DNA of 64,000 nt from JBNPEO01 sp050490315 (GCF_050490315.1 NZ_JBNPEO010000007.1:62001-126000), one strand, 5' to 3'; numbered from the stretch's first letter, positions 1 through 8,118 are shown. The notes: generated by a model from the letters alone, not told the origin. Program-made: numbers and translations.

Positions 1-701
1 TCATTAAGCGGAACATAGAACGCTTCTATCCCCAGCCGTTTGAGCGCAGCCATCACCCAGGCGTCAAGGAAAGCGTACGACTCTTCAAAACTGAGCCCGT
101 CCACGAGCGTCTGCGGCAGGTAGAGCGAGTAGGTGATGCAGTTTCCTCCTTCCATAAACATGGCGCCACCGCCGGTAACACGACGCACCACAGAGATGTT
201 GTGCTTCTGAACGCCTTCGGGGTGCAACTCATTCCGGTAGGACTGAAAGCTGCCGATCACAACCGAGGGCTCTTCCCAATCCCAGAACCTGAGCGTGGGC
301 TGGTGTTCGCCGGCTCCTACGGCCTGAGTGAGTACTTCGTCGAGTGCAACGTTGATGTTGGTTGGCTGCACGGTGGGGCGGATAACTTCCCACTGGTGGT
401 CAGCCCATGAGCTGGCATAGCCCAAGGCCCTGCGAATGGTGATGGCAACAGCCTCGGGTGAAAACCCAAAAAAATGTGCATCTGCAGGGAGAGAATCACT
501 CACTGCTTTGGAGAGCTGGACGTTGCTGGAGTTACTGGGCAAGCGCTCAAGGGCTGCGTTGATGGTGTCGAGAGCTTCGTCCGGTTCTAGGAAGAAATCG
601 CCGCTCAGCGATACCTTGCTGAGCTGACCGCCGTCGTCGTCTAGATCCACCACCACGAGCTTGCCGCCGGGTACCTTGTATTCGCCATGACGCATAACCA
701 T
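1..701 (-). CDS. lplA: Lipoate-protein ligase A family protein (C-terminus beyond window)
   Basis: Attaches lipoate (or octanoate) to lipoyl domains of 2-oxoacid dehydrogenases and the glycine cleavage H protein. The visible N-terminal 233 residues begin MVMRHGEYKVPGGK, continue through a variable region, and then enter the biotin/lipoate ligase fold with TLRFWDWEEPSVVIGSFQ, the family motif RRVTGGGAMF and GNCITYSLYLP. The gene runs off the left edge, so the lysine motif and the C-terminus are not visible. I chose the ATG at 701 because a -10-like TAGGCT lies six bases upstream and there is no Shine-Dalgarno; a second in-frame ATG (MRHGEYK) lies two codons in. Substrate could be lipoate or octanoyl donors; the family call is firm, the exact activity less so. 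Confidence 0.85.
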   Translation of the reverse strand, partial: MVMRHGEYKVPGGKLVVVDLDDDGGQLSKVSLSGDFFLEPDEALDTINAALERLPSNSSNVQLSKAVSDSLPADAHFFGFSPEAVAITIRRALGYASSWADHQWEVIRPTVQPTNINVALDEVLTQAVGAGEHQPTLRFWDWEEPSVVIGSFQSYRNELHPEGVQKHNISVVRRVTGGGAMFMEGGNCITYSLYLPQTLVDGLSFEESYAFLDAWVMAALKRLGIEAFYVPLN

Positions 702-707
702 AGTTCA

Positions 708-713
708 AGCCTA
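708..713 (-). promoter_or_regulatory. -10 element for leaderless lplA mRNA
   Basis: TAGGCT on the minus strand, six bases before the ATG at 701. The spacing would place the transcription start at the start codon. No Shine-Dalgarno is present in between. Same arrangement as at seven other genes in the window. Confidence 0.45.
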
Positions 714-739
714 GGTCACTCGGCTGGGTGTTAAAACAA

Positions 740-770
740 ACAAACCCCGCACCTATGGTGCGGGGTTTGT
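740..770 (-). terminator. Rho-independent terminator of rpmE2
   Basis: Perfect 14-bp inverted repeat (arms 740-753 and 757-770, three-base spacer) with a GC-rich core, followed on the minus strand by a T-rich run. It lies just downstream of rpmE2 and upstream of lplA, so it separates the two transcription units. Confidence 0.85.
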
Positions 771-793
771 AAGAAAAGCTTGAGGCGAAGGAA

Positions 794-1048
794 TTACTTC
801 TTGCCGAAGCCCTTGAAGCGAGCGTTGAAGCGCTCCACACGACCGGCGGAGTCCATGATGCGCTGCTTACCCGTGTAGAACGGGTGGGACTCGGAGGAAA
901 TTTCGACGTCGATTACCGGGTAGGTGTTGCCGTCTTCCCACTCGATGGTCTTGCTCGAGGAAACGGTGGAGCGGGTGAGGAACTTAACGCCAGAAGCCAA
1001 GTCATTGAAAACGACTGCTTCGTACTTCGGGTGTGTATCAGACTTCAT
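794..1048 (-). CDS. rpmE2: 50S ribosomal protein L31 type B
   Basis: Component of the large ribosomal subunit. The 84-residue product begins MKSDTHPKYEAVVFND and contains the type B pattern TIEWEDGNTYPVIDVEISS and SHPFYTGKQRIMDSAGRVERF. It has no cysteine, so it is the zinc-independent (C-minus) form of L31. The open frame continues upstream, but the ATG at 1048 gives the standard family N-terminus and length. In several bacteria this form is induced by zinc starvation through Zur; I could not recognise a Zur box in the 170-base leader. The gene is monocistronic, with a strong terminator behind it. Confidence 0.95.
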   Translation of the reverse strand: MKSDTHPKYEAVVFNDLASGVKFLTRSTVSSSKTIEWEDGNTYPVIDVEISSESHPFYTGKQRIMDSAGRVERFNARFKGFGKK

Positions 1049-1103
1049 AAGTGGACCTTTGTTCACGCAACTGGATTTGGCCAGCCGCCAGGTATGAATG
1101 GGA

Positions 1104-1130
1104 TGGCCCGCAGGCCAGCTACTAATACTA
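1104..1130 (-). promoter_or_regulatory. Presumed rpmE2 promoter element and leader hairpin
   Basis: On the minus strand a TAGTAT hexamer (1125-1130) would start a transcript about 75 bases ahead of rpmE2. The resulting leader holds a small perfect hairpin (TGGCC, four-base loop, GGCCA; 1104-1117). Ribosomal protein leaders are often autoregulatory, but nothing here identifies the ligand or protein. Confidence 0.3.
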
Positions 1131-1217
1131 CCGGATGTAGACGTTGCTCGCGAACCAGTGAAGTAGGGCGCTTCGTCTCTTGGAGTCCTGATCGCGGCGC
1201 TTAGAACAGCTTTGGTT

Positions 1218-2156
1218 TCAACAACCCTCGCCGTGGGGATTCTGGATGCAGTTATCCGCATAGTTCTTGGTGATGGAACGCCAGACCTGGATGGTTTGAG
1301 GAGCACTTGTGGCAGAACCTCGGCCGGTGATGGGTAGCGGTGGACCACCGTTCACCGAGTACGTACCGGTAAAGGAGGTAGTGACACTGACGGGATAATT
1401 GCCCGTTGCCGTATAGACGTGGCTAGTCCGGGTTTTGGTTCCCCACTCGTCTTCCGGCAACGGTCCGCCGGAGACTGGCGTGGGACCAAGTGTGGAGCCA
1501 TCGCCGTAGTTATAGGTGTACTCAACGGGTGTAGCTGTCAGGTGCACGGACTGGCCAAGCAAAGCGATGTTGAAGTCTTGTTTGCCCGCTTCCGCATAGA
1601 CGTTTGTCTCGGCGCCTTTGAGAGTGTGCGGCGCGGGTTGAAGCGATACCTTGGAAGGTGAGAAAGGCAGCTTCTCAAAGGCGCTCGAGATTCGCGCAGC
1701 AATAAGCTTTAGCAATTCTTCAGGTCGGATGTCGTAAAGACATGACGCTTCCCCCTTTGAAGACCAATCTGTCCATGCAGGGTTAACGATCGATTTGGGC
1801 GCATACTTCCAAACGACCGGGACACCCGGTTTTTCATCGCCCGGTCTCTTTGGGCATTTCAGTTGATTTGGCAGGCACCCGACGTCGAGCTCATCCGTTT
1901 GACTTTGGCAGTGAAGATCCGCCTTGTATTGATACGGGTCAGCAGGAACGTAGCCAGGGGGCGCGGAGACTGGCAGATCGCTACCTGGATCAACCATCCA
2001 AATCGCTGCCTTCGCACCGCCTTCCTCATAAGCCGCACCACCTCGGATGTCAGAGTCCGCATGCGATGCAGGAATGGCCACCCCGAGCATCGACGCAGCA
2101 ACGAACACTGCCAGGAGCCCGCGGGGTAGTCTCGATAACTTACTTAAGAAGGCCAT
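1218..2156 (-). CDS. Secreted protein of unknown function with PKD-like domain
   Basis: I do not recognise a named family. The 312-residue product starts with a Sec signal peptide (positive residues, hydrophobic stretch 12-30, probable cleavage after SHA at 31-33). The mature N-terminal half is cysteine-rich (C83, C94, C101, C139). Residues about 165-292 resemble a PKD or Ig-like beta-sandwich: YNYGDGST at 215-222 and SHVYTATGNYPVSVT at 245-259. The chain ends with C303 and a C-terminal C312, giving six cysteines that could form three disulfides outside the cell. The start at 2156 overlaps the end of the upstream lipoprotein gene by 17 bases, suggesting translational coupling; an in-frame start eight codons further upstream would lengthen the n-region. 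It probably acts with that lipoprotein at the cell surface. Confidence 0.75.
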   Translation of the reverse strand: MAFLSKLSRLPRGLLAVFVAASMLGVAIPASHADSDIRGGAAYEEGGAKAAIWMVDPGSDLPVSAPPGYVPADPYQYKADLHCQSQTDELDVGCLPNQLKCPKRPGDEKPGVPVVWKYAPKSIVNPAWTDWSSKGEASCLYDIRPEELLKLIAARISSAFEKLPFSPSKVSLQPAPHTLKGAETNVYAEAGKQDFNIALLGQSVHLTATPVEYTYNYGDGSTLGPTPVSGGPLPEDEWGTKTRTSHVYTATGNYPVSVTTSFTGTYSVNGGPPLPITGRGSATSAPQTIQVWRSITKNYADNCIQNPHGEGC

Positions 2157-2814
2157 AATCGTCGACTCGCCACGAGCCATTTTCGTAGGAAAGATCTAGA
2201 CCGGACGCACTATTTGAGGCCGGCGAAGGTTTTGCGGCTACTGAGCCGTCTGGGTCGTAGTAGCCAACAGAAGCCTGGAGTATCTGCACCACTACCTTTT
2301 GGGTCGGGGAGCCGTCCGGTAGTTTCGCCGATACCGACGGGACGGTAATCTTTCCGCCCGTCATCCACCTCCCTAACTTTGAATTCGTCACAATGCCATC
2401 CGTAACAATGTCGCAGGCCTGACACGTCGACGCAGCCAGTGACCGCCAAGGCTTCGTAGCACCCGTCTCATATGCGTAGCTCAGGAGCGAGTACCAGTAC
2501 TTCACGAACGCCTCGGCACCTTCTTTGGTGTTCGTCTTTCCCTCGGATGGCAGAACGGGCAACGGTACGTTCTGCGCTTTGCCCTTCGCGGTGGCGGGCT
2601 TGTACACGGCAGTAGCGGTAGGTGCCGCGGTCGGCGTCGTACTGGCAGTAGCAGCCGACGATGAGGAAGCCGAAGAAGCCGAGGAGCCCGAACCAGACGG
2701 CGACGGTGCCGGGCTATTGCAGCCAGCCAAGCCCATCATCAGTACAACAGCAGCCGCCCCGAGTGCCGTGCGCTTACTGGTCAATCCCTTGGTGAACGGT
2801 GCGAATGTGGTCAT
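2140..2814 (-). CDS. DUF6318-like lipoprotein
   Basis: A 224-residue membrane-anchored lipoprotein. It has a signal peptide ending in the lipobox LAGC (C32), followed by a Ser/Ala/Pro/Thr-rich low-complexity linker (about 33-75) typical of a spacer through the cell wall. The folded part (about 80-224) includes a KYWYSLLSYAYETGATKPW segment, a CQAC pair, and a C-terminus rich in aromatic residues (VGYYDPDGS, LSYENGSWRVDDYGLL). This pattern matches actinobacterial lipoproteins annotated as DUF6318; the function is unknown. The gene is first in a two-gene unit with the secreted PKD-like protein downstream. Confidence 0.7.
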   Translation of the reverse strand: MTTFAPFTKGLTSKRTALGAAAVVLMMGLAGCNSPAPSPSGSGSSASSASSSSAATASTTPTAAPTATAVYKPATAKGKAQNVPLPVLPSEGKTNTKEGAEAFVKYWYSLLSYAYETGATKPWRSLAASTCQACDIVTDGIVTNSKLGRWMTGGKITVPSVSAKLPDGSPTQKVVVQILQASVGYYDPDGSVAAKPSPASNSASGLDLSYENGSWRVDDYGLLK

Positions 2815-3002
2815 AAGAGGAGTCCCCCGGTCGTCGGCTCTGGCCTAGCTTCACTCAGCCTAATCAATTTGGAAAATCGATGTAGAAGTTATCCACAGGC
2901 TCCTTCGGTTGTAGCACGCCCTCGCCTAGGGCGAAAGTCACATGGCCTCCAAATGCCCCAATATGGGACAAACACGCAGCCTTAAAGCTCAAAGTTCGGA
3001 GA
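2815..3002. other. Intergenic region upstream of the lipoprotein gene
   Basis: 188 bases between two minus-strand genes. It must hold the promoter of the lipoprotein operon; a TAGGCT about 50 bases upstream of the ATG on the minus strand is a weak -10 candidate. It also has one perfect TTATCCACA (2889-2897), the consensus DnaA box, which by itself is compatible with chance. No terminator-like hairpin was found. Confidence 0.4.
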
Positions 3003-3812
3003 TCAAATTCTCGGCCTCAGTTCCCAAAACGCCACGGCTGAGGCAGCAGCGACGTTGAGAGAATCCACGCCATTTCGCATAGGAATCTTGACAGCCAGGT
3101 CGGCAATGCTCAAGGTTTCCGCGCTCACCCCAGCGCCCTCCGTGCCCAAGACCAGGGCAAGCCGCTCCGGGCGACGAGCTGCGAGGTCATCCAGATCAAT
3201 CGCATCGTCCGCGAGCTCCATTGCCGCAATAGTGAAGCCCCGCCGTCTAATAGCCGCTAAGTCAGCTTCCCAGTCCAGCAAGCGCAACCACGGCACCTGA
3301 AATACCGTCCCCATACTCACCCGAATACTGCGCCGGTACAAAGGGTCGCCACAGCGAGGGCTAACCAGCACAGCGTCAACGTCCAGCGCTGCAGCGGAGC
3401 GGAAGATAGCTCCCACGTTCGTGTGATCAACAATGTCTTCCAAGATGGCAATTCGCGAGGCATTGGCAAGAACATCATCCAGACTCAAAGCCTCGGGACG
3501 TTCCATGGCCGCCATGGCGCCCCGGTGCAAATGGAAGCCGGTTATCTCTTCGAGCAATCCGGGGCTCCCCATATAGGCGGGAACATCGGGGAACTGCTCA
3601 AAGAGATCCGTCAAATCCTCTTTCCACTTTTCCGCAAGAAAAAAGGAACGCGGAGTGTGGCCTGCGGCGATGGCGCGGCGTAAGACTCGCGAGGATTCTG
3701 CGATGTAAAGGCCCTCGCGTGGTTCACGAATTTTCCGCAAATGTACGTCAGTCAGCTGTGTGTAGTCACGAACACGTGGGTCATCGGCAGAGTCAAGATA
3801 GTGAAAAGGCAC
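3003..3812 (-). CDS. TrmH/SpoU family RNA 2'-O-methyltransferase
   Basis: Transfers a methyl group from S-adenosylmethionine to a ribose 2'-hydroxyl in rRNA or tRNA. The 269-residue protein has an N-terminal substrate-binding region (DPRVRDYTQLTDVHLRK... GLYIAESSRVLRRAI) and a C-terminal SPOUT domain. The three SpoU motifs are present: DHTNVGAIFRSAAAL (motif 1, about 132-146), LALVLGTEGAGVS (motif 2) and IPMRNGVDSLNVAAASAVAFWEL (motif 3, near the end). Starts with GTG at 3812. The target nucleotide cannot be told from sequence. It is preceded by the TSUP permease gene on the same strand after a 38-base gap. Confidence 0.88.
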   Translation of the reverse strand: MPFHYLDSADDPRVRDYTQLTDVHLRKIREPREGLYIAESSRVLRRAIAAGHTPRSFFLAEKWKEDLTDLFEQFPDVPAYMGSPGLLEEITGFHLHRGAMAAMERPEALSLDDVLANASRIAILEDIVDHTNVGAIFRSAAALDVDAVLVSPRCGDPLYRRSIRVSMGTVFQVPWLRLLDWEADLAAIRRRGFTIAAMELADDAIDLDDLAARRPERLALVLGTEGAGVSAETLSIADLAVKIPMRNGVDSLNVAAASAVAFWELRPRI

Positions 3813-3850
3813 GTTTGATTATTTCATCCGCACGCCACGCTACGGCCAGC

Positions 3851-4636
3851 TCAGGCAAGCAACTTTGAAATCATGACCACAAGGGCCACCACGCCCAAAG
3901 AGAAGATGACCCCGCGCAGCACAGAAGGCTTCAACCTCTGTCCCACCTTAGAACCCACAATGCCGCCGATCAGGGAGCTGACAGCAATCAAAAGAACTAC
4001 GTGCCAATTGATCCTGCCAAAGGCGAAAAGCAGGTAAGAGATGGCAGCCACCATGTTCACCGCTAGAACAAGAACATTCTTCATTGCGTTAGCGACTTGG
4101 ATGGAACCAGCCATAAAAATGCCCAGGATGCCAACGAGCAGAATGCCTTGAGCAGCAACAAAATACCCGCCATAGACGCCTGCGAGGAACACCAACGTCA
4201 CGAGGGCAACGCCGTATTTTCCCTGCTCGCTGACAACCTTGGGGTCATCCCTGCGCAGCTGAACCCACCGTTGGAGCCGTGGCTGAAAGAGAACCATTAA
4301 AAGTGCCACAACAATCAGAACTGGTGCAGCATATTGAAAAACAGTTTCAGGTAGGTGCAATAAGAGCCAAGCGCCGGTGATACCACCGAGAACAGACGCT
4401 GGCATCAGTTTCAACAAAACATTGCGCGTGCCAACGAGTTGTTTCCGGTATCCCCATGCGCCGGAGACGTTCCCGGCCACCAACCCCATGGCGTTGCTCA
4501 CCGATGCTGAGACCGGGGCCACCCCAATGGCTACGAGCACGGGGAACGTTACAAGCGTTCCAGAGCCCACCACGCTGTTGATGGTTCCGGCCCAAAGGCC
4601 AGCGAAAAATACCAGTAAGGAGTGCCACAACTCCAT
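3851..4636 (-). CDS. TSUP family (TauE/SafE) membrane permease
   Basis: A 261-residue integral membrane protein with about eight hydrophobic segments and the internally duplicated TauE/SafE architecture: the two halves begin with glycine-rich motifs (SVVGSGTLVTFPVL near 22-35 and VYGGYFVAAQGILLVG near 155-170). The family exports or imports sulfite, sulfoacetate and other organosulfur or carboxylate anions; the substrate here is unknown. The ATG at 4636 follows the stop of the ABC ATPase gene by two bases, so the two are cotranscribed, although TSUP proteins do not normally use an ABC ATPase. Confidence 0.85.
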   Translation of the reverse strand: MELWHSLLVFFAGLWAGTINSVVGSGTLVTFPVLVAIGVAPVSASVSNAMGLVAGNVSGAWGYRKQLVGTRNVLLKLMPASVLGGITGAWLLLHLPETVFQYAAPVLIVVALLMVLFQPRLQRWVQLRRDDPKVVSEQGKYGVALVTLVFLAGVYGGYFVAAQGILLVGILGIFMAGSIQVANAMKNVLVLAVNMVAAISYLLFAFGRINWHVVLLIAVSSLIGGIVGSKVGQRLKPSVLRGVIFSLGVVALVVMISKLLA

Positions 4637-4638
4637 TA

Positions 4639-5424
4639 TTAGTTGCTGGCTGTGGCGGTGTAACGCCCGTTGTTCTCCACTAACGTCAGAGAAAGACCAA
4701 AAGTCTTACTCAAATTTTCTTGCGAGAGGGTCTGCGCTAACGGTCCTGCGGCGACAATTTCGCCGTCGCGCAGAAGCAGTGCGTGAGTGAATCCTGGCGG
4801 TACTTCTTCAAGGTGGTGCGTTACAAGCACCATCGCAGGCGCCAGCGGATCCTTGGCCAATTCGCTCAACTGATGGACCAAATCTTCACGACCGGCCAAG
4901 TCCAAGCCTGCGCCGGGCTCATCCAGGAGCAAAAGTTCAGGGTCCGTCATCAGCGCACGTGCAATCTGAACACGCTTACGTTCACCTTCGCTGAGGGTAA
5001 AAAACTTTCGGTTCAACATGGGGCCCATTCCCCAGTCGTTGAGCAAAGCGAACGCTCGACGCTCGTCGTCCTTCTCGTAGCCTTCTTGCCAACGGCCGGT
5101 CACGCCGTAAGCGGCAGTCACCACCACGTTCAGCACAGTTTCGTCGCCTGGGATGTTGTTGGCCAGTGCTGCTGAGGACAAACCGATACGGGGGCGCAAT
5201 TCAAAAACGTCGACGGCGCCAAGCACCTCATCAAGGATGCCCACTTCGCCGGAAGAAGGGTGCAGCCGGGCCGCAGCAATTTGGAGAAGAGTGGTTTTAC
5301 CTGCACCGTTGGGCCCAAGCACTACCCAGCGTTCGCCTTCGTTGACTTGCCAGTTGATCTCCGCCAACAATTTTTTCGATCCACGAACAACGTTGACGCC
5401 AGCCAGTTCCAAAACATCACTCAT
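4639..5424 (-). CDS. ABC transporter ATP-binding protein
   Basis: A stand-alone nucleotide-binding domain of about 261 residues. It shows Walker A GPNGAGKTTLLQIAA, signature LSEGERKRVQIARALM, Walker B LLLLDEPGAGLD and the H-loop LVTHHLEEVP. The LSEGE signature and the HHLEE segment are typical of the YlmA-like class of ABC ATPases in Gram-positive genomes. No membrane partner gene is adjacent except the TSUP permease downstream, which is not a known partner. The frame is open for 15 more codons upstream; I prefer the ATG at 5424 (MSDVLELAG) because it matches the usual N-terminus and leaves room for the divergent serB promoter. Confidence 0.85.
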   Translation of the reverse strand: MSDVLELAGVNVVRGSKKLLAEINWQVNEGERWVVLGPNGAGKTTLLQIAAARLHPSSGEVGILDEVLGAVDVFELRPRIGLSSAALANNIPGDETVLNVVVTAAYGVTGRWQEGYEKDDERRAFALLNDWGMGPMLNRKFFTLSEGERKRVQIARALMTDPELLLLDEPGAGLDLAGREDLVHQLSELAKDPLAPAMVLVTHHLEEVPPGFTHALLLRDGEIVAAGPLAQTLSQENLSKTFGLSLTLVENNGRYTATASN

Positions 5425-5476
5425 AACAGAAGACACTAGGTTAAAACTCGGTTCTTTTGATAACCGCAACGCTCGC

Positions 5477-5482
5477 TAAGAT
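5477..5482 (+). promoter_or_regulatory. -10 element for leaderless serB mRNA
   Basis: TAAGAT followed by seven bases and the serB ATG at 5490. There is no Shine-Dalgarno between them. It supports the 5490 start over the upstream in-frame start at 5457. Confidence 0.45.
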
Positions 5483-5489
5483 TGCAGCC

Positions 5490-6383
5490 ATGCCCTCTGT
5501 GCTCACCGCTCTCGTTTATGGCCCGTCCGTCTCCCCCGCTGACATTGATCAGATTCAAGCTGTTCTTATGGCTTCCGGGGCCACTGTTGAACCGGAAAAG
5601 CATCAGAGAACAGAGTTTTTTGACCTCGTAAGCATGGAACTCAAGCACCCCCAAGACGAGGCAACAGCACTCGCAGCGCTGCGTTCCGCCGTCGCACCTT
5701 CCGTAACTGGCGACGTTGATGTTGCCTTGGTGGCAAACACCTTGCGTCAATCTGAGCGGAAACTTTTGATCATGGATGTGGACTCCACACTGATCCAACA
5801 AGAAGTGATCGAACTCATTGCCGCCTACGCCGGCAAACGGGAAGAGGTTGCCGCAGTCACCGAAGCTGCCATGCGAGGAGAGCTTGATTTTGCGGAGAGC
5901 TTGCGAGCCCGGGTTGCCGTTTTGGCGGGCCTGCCTGAAAGTGTGCTGGATCAAGTCCGCCATGAAGTGGTATTGAGTCGTGGGGCCAGGAGCCTGGTTG
6001 AAGCATTCCATCAGGCTGGTCATGTGGTGGCACTAGTTTCGGGCGGCTTCAGCCAAATTTTGGCACCGATCGCCGCAGACCTGGGCATCACAAATTACTT
6101 AGCGAATGACCTTGAGATCGTTGACAGTCAGCTAACCGGGCAGGTCAGTGGAGCCATCGTTGACCGCGCTACCAAAGCACGGATGTTGCGGGAGTACTCA
6201 ATAGCGGCTGGTATTGCGGCCGAGAACACCATTGCCGTTGGTGACGGCGCCAATGATTTGGATATGCTTGCGGCCGCGGGACTGGGGGTTGCGTTTAACG
6301 CTAAACCCGCTGTCCGCGCGGCCGCCGATGCTGCCATCAACATCCCTGACTTGGATGTTGTTCGTTACCTAGCTGGCGTCTGA
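5490..6383 (+). CDS. serB: Phosphoserine phosphatase SerB
   Basis: Removes phosphate from O-phosphoserine, the last step of serine biosynthesis. The 297-residue protein has an ACT-like N-terminal region (1-85) and a HAD-family catalytic domain. Visible HAD motifs are MDVDSTLIQQE with nucleophile D96 and acid/base D98, VSGGFSQIL (motif II serine), the DRATKARML lysine, and VGDGANDLDML (motif IV acids). The E following the DVDSTLIQQ segment and the cap (AAYAGKREEVAAVTEAAMRG) are typical of SerB. Its 3' end overlaps the convergent SDR gene by 15 bases. Confidence 0.93.
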   Translation: MPSVLTALVYGPSVSPADIDQIQAVLMASGATVEPEKHQRTEFFDLVSMELKHPQDEATALAALRSAVAPSVTGDVDVALVANTLRQSERKLLIMDVDSTLIQQEVIELIAAYAGKREEVAAVTEAAMRGELDFAESLRARVAVLAGLPESVLDQVRHEVVLSRGARSLVEAFHQAGHVVALVSGGFSQILAPIAADLGITNYLANDLEIVDSQLTGQVSGAIVDRATKARMLREYSIAAGIAAENTIAVGDGANDLDMLAAAGLGVAFNAKPAVRAAADAAINIPDLDVVRYLAGV

Positions 6384-7169
6384 GTTGCTCTCATCGCTGT
6401 TTGCTTTTTCGGCTTCAGCGGCGGCTGCAGCTTCGCGGTAATCGTTTCCGCCGACGTATTCCGTGTGACCGGATTCAACGTCTGCCGTAACCATTGCGGC
6501 TACCTCGGCGGCGAATTCCTGAACTGAATACAACTTGCCGGCCTGTGCGCGGCGAGCTTCGATTGCACCCGGGTTGGAGCGGTCCAGCAGTGTTGCCGTG
6601 ACGGTTCCTTCGATCATGTCGCCGGAGACCACAACTAGCGAGATGCCCTTGTCCTCAAGGTTGGGCACCAGCTCACGCAGTGCGTCTTCACCTGCACGCT
6701 TGCTGCGGGCCACAGGCTCGTATTCCGGCATGGTGGGGACGCTGTTGATGAAGTGCGCCTGGTGGCTTGTAACAAACACCACTCGTGAGCCTTCCTGCAT
6801 CAGCGGCACAGCAGCGTTAAGCATGTTGATCTGTGCATCACGGTTCAGCTTGAGTGCGTAATCCTCACCCATACCAGTTTCCATACCGCCAGACGCGTTC
6901 AGCACCAGCACGTCAAAAGAACCGAAGTTCTCCATAGCGGCACTTGCCAGAGCCTGAACACCCTCTTGGGTGGTGAGGTCTGCACCAACAGCAGCAGCGC
7001 GGCCGCCAGCGGCCTGAATTTCGGCAACAACTTTGTTGGCGCGCGGTGCCTTCTGCCGGTAATTAACGACGACGGCAGCGCCTTCACCGGCGAGGATCTT
7101 GGCAATATCGGCGCCAATTCCGCGAGATGATCCAGTGACAATTGCTGTTTTGTTATCGAGCAGTCCCAT
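6369..7169 (-). CDS. Atypical short-chain dehydrogenase/reductase
   Basis: A 266-residue Rossmann-fold NAD(P)-dependent oxidoreductase of unknown substrate. It has TGSSRGIGADIA (12-23), LNASGG (90-95, replacing the usual NNAG), and an active-site serine in VTSHQAHF (S135). The usual Y-x3-K is replaced by Y150-EPVARS-K157, seven residues between Tyr and Lys positions, with valine at the classical tyrosine position. The C-terminus is an Ala/Glu/Ser-rich acidic tail. It starts with a good Shine-Dalgarno (AAGGAG) and follows fabG by 58 bases in the same direction, so a lipid-related role is possible but is inferred only from position. Confidence 0.85.
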   Translation of the reverse strand: MGLLDNKTAIVTGSSRGIGADIAKILAGEGAAVVVNYRQKAPRANKVVAEIQAAGGRAAAVGADLTTQEGVQALASAAMENFGSFDVLVLNASGGMETGMGEDYALKLNRDAQINMLNAAVPLMQEGSRVVFVTSHQAHFINSVPTMPEYEPVARSKRAGEDALRELVPNLEDKGISLVVVSGDMIEGTVTATLLDRSNPGAIEARRAQAGKLYSVQEFAAEVAAMVTADVESGHTEYVGGNDYREAAAAAEAEKANSDESNSDAS

Positions 7170-7227
7170 GTGGGCTCCTTCGTGTTGGCTTGAAAAGTTT
7201 TGGATTGTATTGAGCTAGTTTTTGAAA

Positions 7228-7953
7228 TCAGTGACCCATACCAAGGCCACCGTCAACCGGGATCACAGCACCGGAAATGTACGAAGCCTCATCGCTTGAG
7301 ATCCACCGCACCACCTTGGCCACCTCTTCAGCTTCGGCGTAGCGGCCAGCGGGAATTGTGGAGAGGTACTGCTTCTGAGTTTCCTCAGGTAGCTCGGCAG
7401 TCATATCAGTACGAATGAAGCCTGGAGCAACCACGTTTGCGGTGATCCCACGGGAACCGAGCTCGCGAGTCAACGACCGGGCGATTCCTAGGAGCCCGGC
7501 CTTGGAAGCGGAGTAATTGATTTGGCCGGGTGCTCCATACAACCCGGAAACGGACGAGATCAACACAACCCTTCCCTTGCGCATACGGATCATGCCCTTG
7601 GAAGCGCGCTTAATCACTCGAAATGCACCGCTGAGATTCGTGTCGATCACCGAGGTGAAGTCATCCTCGCTCATGCGCAGCAGGAGAGTGTCCTTGGTGA
7701 TGCCAGCGTTGGCCACCAATACCTCTACAGGGCCATGAGCAGCCTCAACCTCAGTGAACGCAGCGTCCAATGACGCTTGGTCCGTAACGTCAGCTTGAAC
7801 GCCCAGAATGCCTTCGGGTAATTCGCTGGGGCTGCGGAAGGTCACAGCAACCTTGTCACCGTTGGCCAAAAACTCTTTGGCAATGGCTAGCCCGATCCCT
7901 CGGTTGCCGCCAGTGATCAATACACTCCGGCCCGTTTGCTGTGCCTCTGACAT
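7228..7953 (-). CDS. fabG: 3-oxoacyl-ACP reductase FabG
   Basis: Reduces 3-oxoacyl-ACP to 3-hydroxyacyl-ACP with NADPH in fatty acid synthesis, or acts on a related acyl-CoA substrate. The 241-residue SDR protein has TGGNRGIGLAIA near the N-terminus, VANAGITKD, a catalytic serine in VLISSVSGLYG, YSASKAGLLG with the catalytic Tyr and Lys, and NVVAPGFIRTDMT. A start four codons upstream is open, but GGAG with six-base spacing sits inside that extension, so the ATG at 7953 (MSEAQQTG) is preferred. The layout, fabG followed by a second SDR, recalls mycobacterial mabA-inhA, although the second gene here is not an InhA-type enoyl reductase. Confidence 0.9.
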   Translation of the reverse strand: MSEAQQTGRSVLITGGNRGIGLAIAKEFLANGDKVAVTFRSPSELPEGILGVQADVTDQASLDAAFTEVEAAHGPVEVLVANAGITKDTLLLRMSEDDFTSVIDTNLSGAFRVIKRASKGMIRMRKGRVVLISSVSGLYGAPGQINYSASKAGLLGIARSLTRELGSRGITANVVAPGFIRTDMTAELPEETQKQYLSTIPAGRYAEAEEVAKVVRWISSDEASYISGAVIPVDGGLGMGH

Positions 7954-8118
7954 ACCTGTCTCCAACTCTTGTGTTCATGGTGCCCACCGAAACCTATGCC
8001 CTTGGCATGGTCCCAGCAGAAAAGTCTTTCGCACTGAATCCTATCTGCCCACGGGTTTTTGGCCTCAAGGTCACTGGTGAGAGAATGAACATGTCCTTTG
8101 GAGTGTGAATTTTTAGTC

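Noticed and set aside
2889..2897. Perfect DnaA box TTATCCACA
   Set aside because: A single 9-mer in 64 kb is expected by chance roughly once in two windows; no cluster or other origin feature is present.
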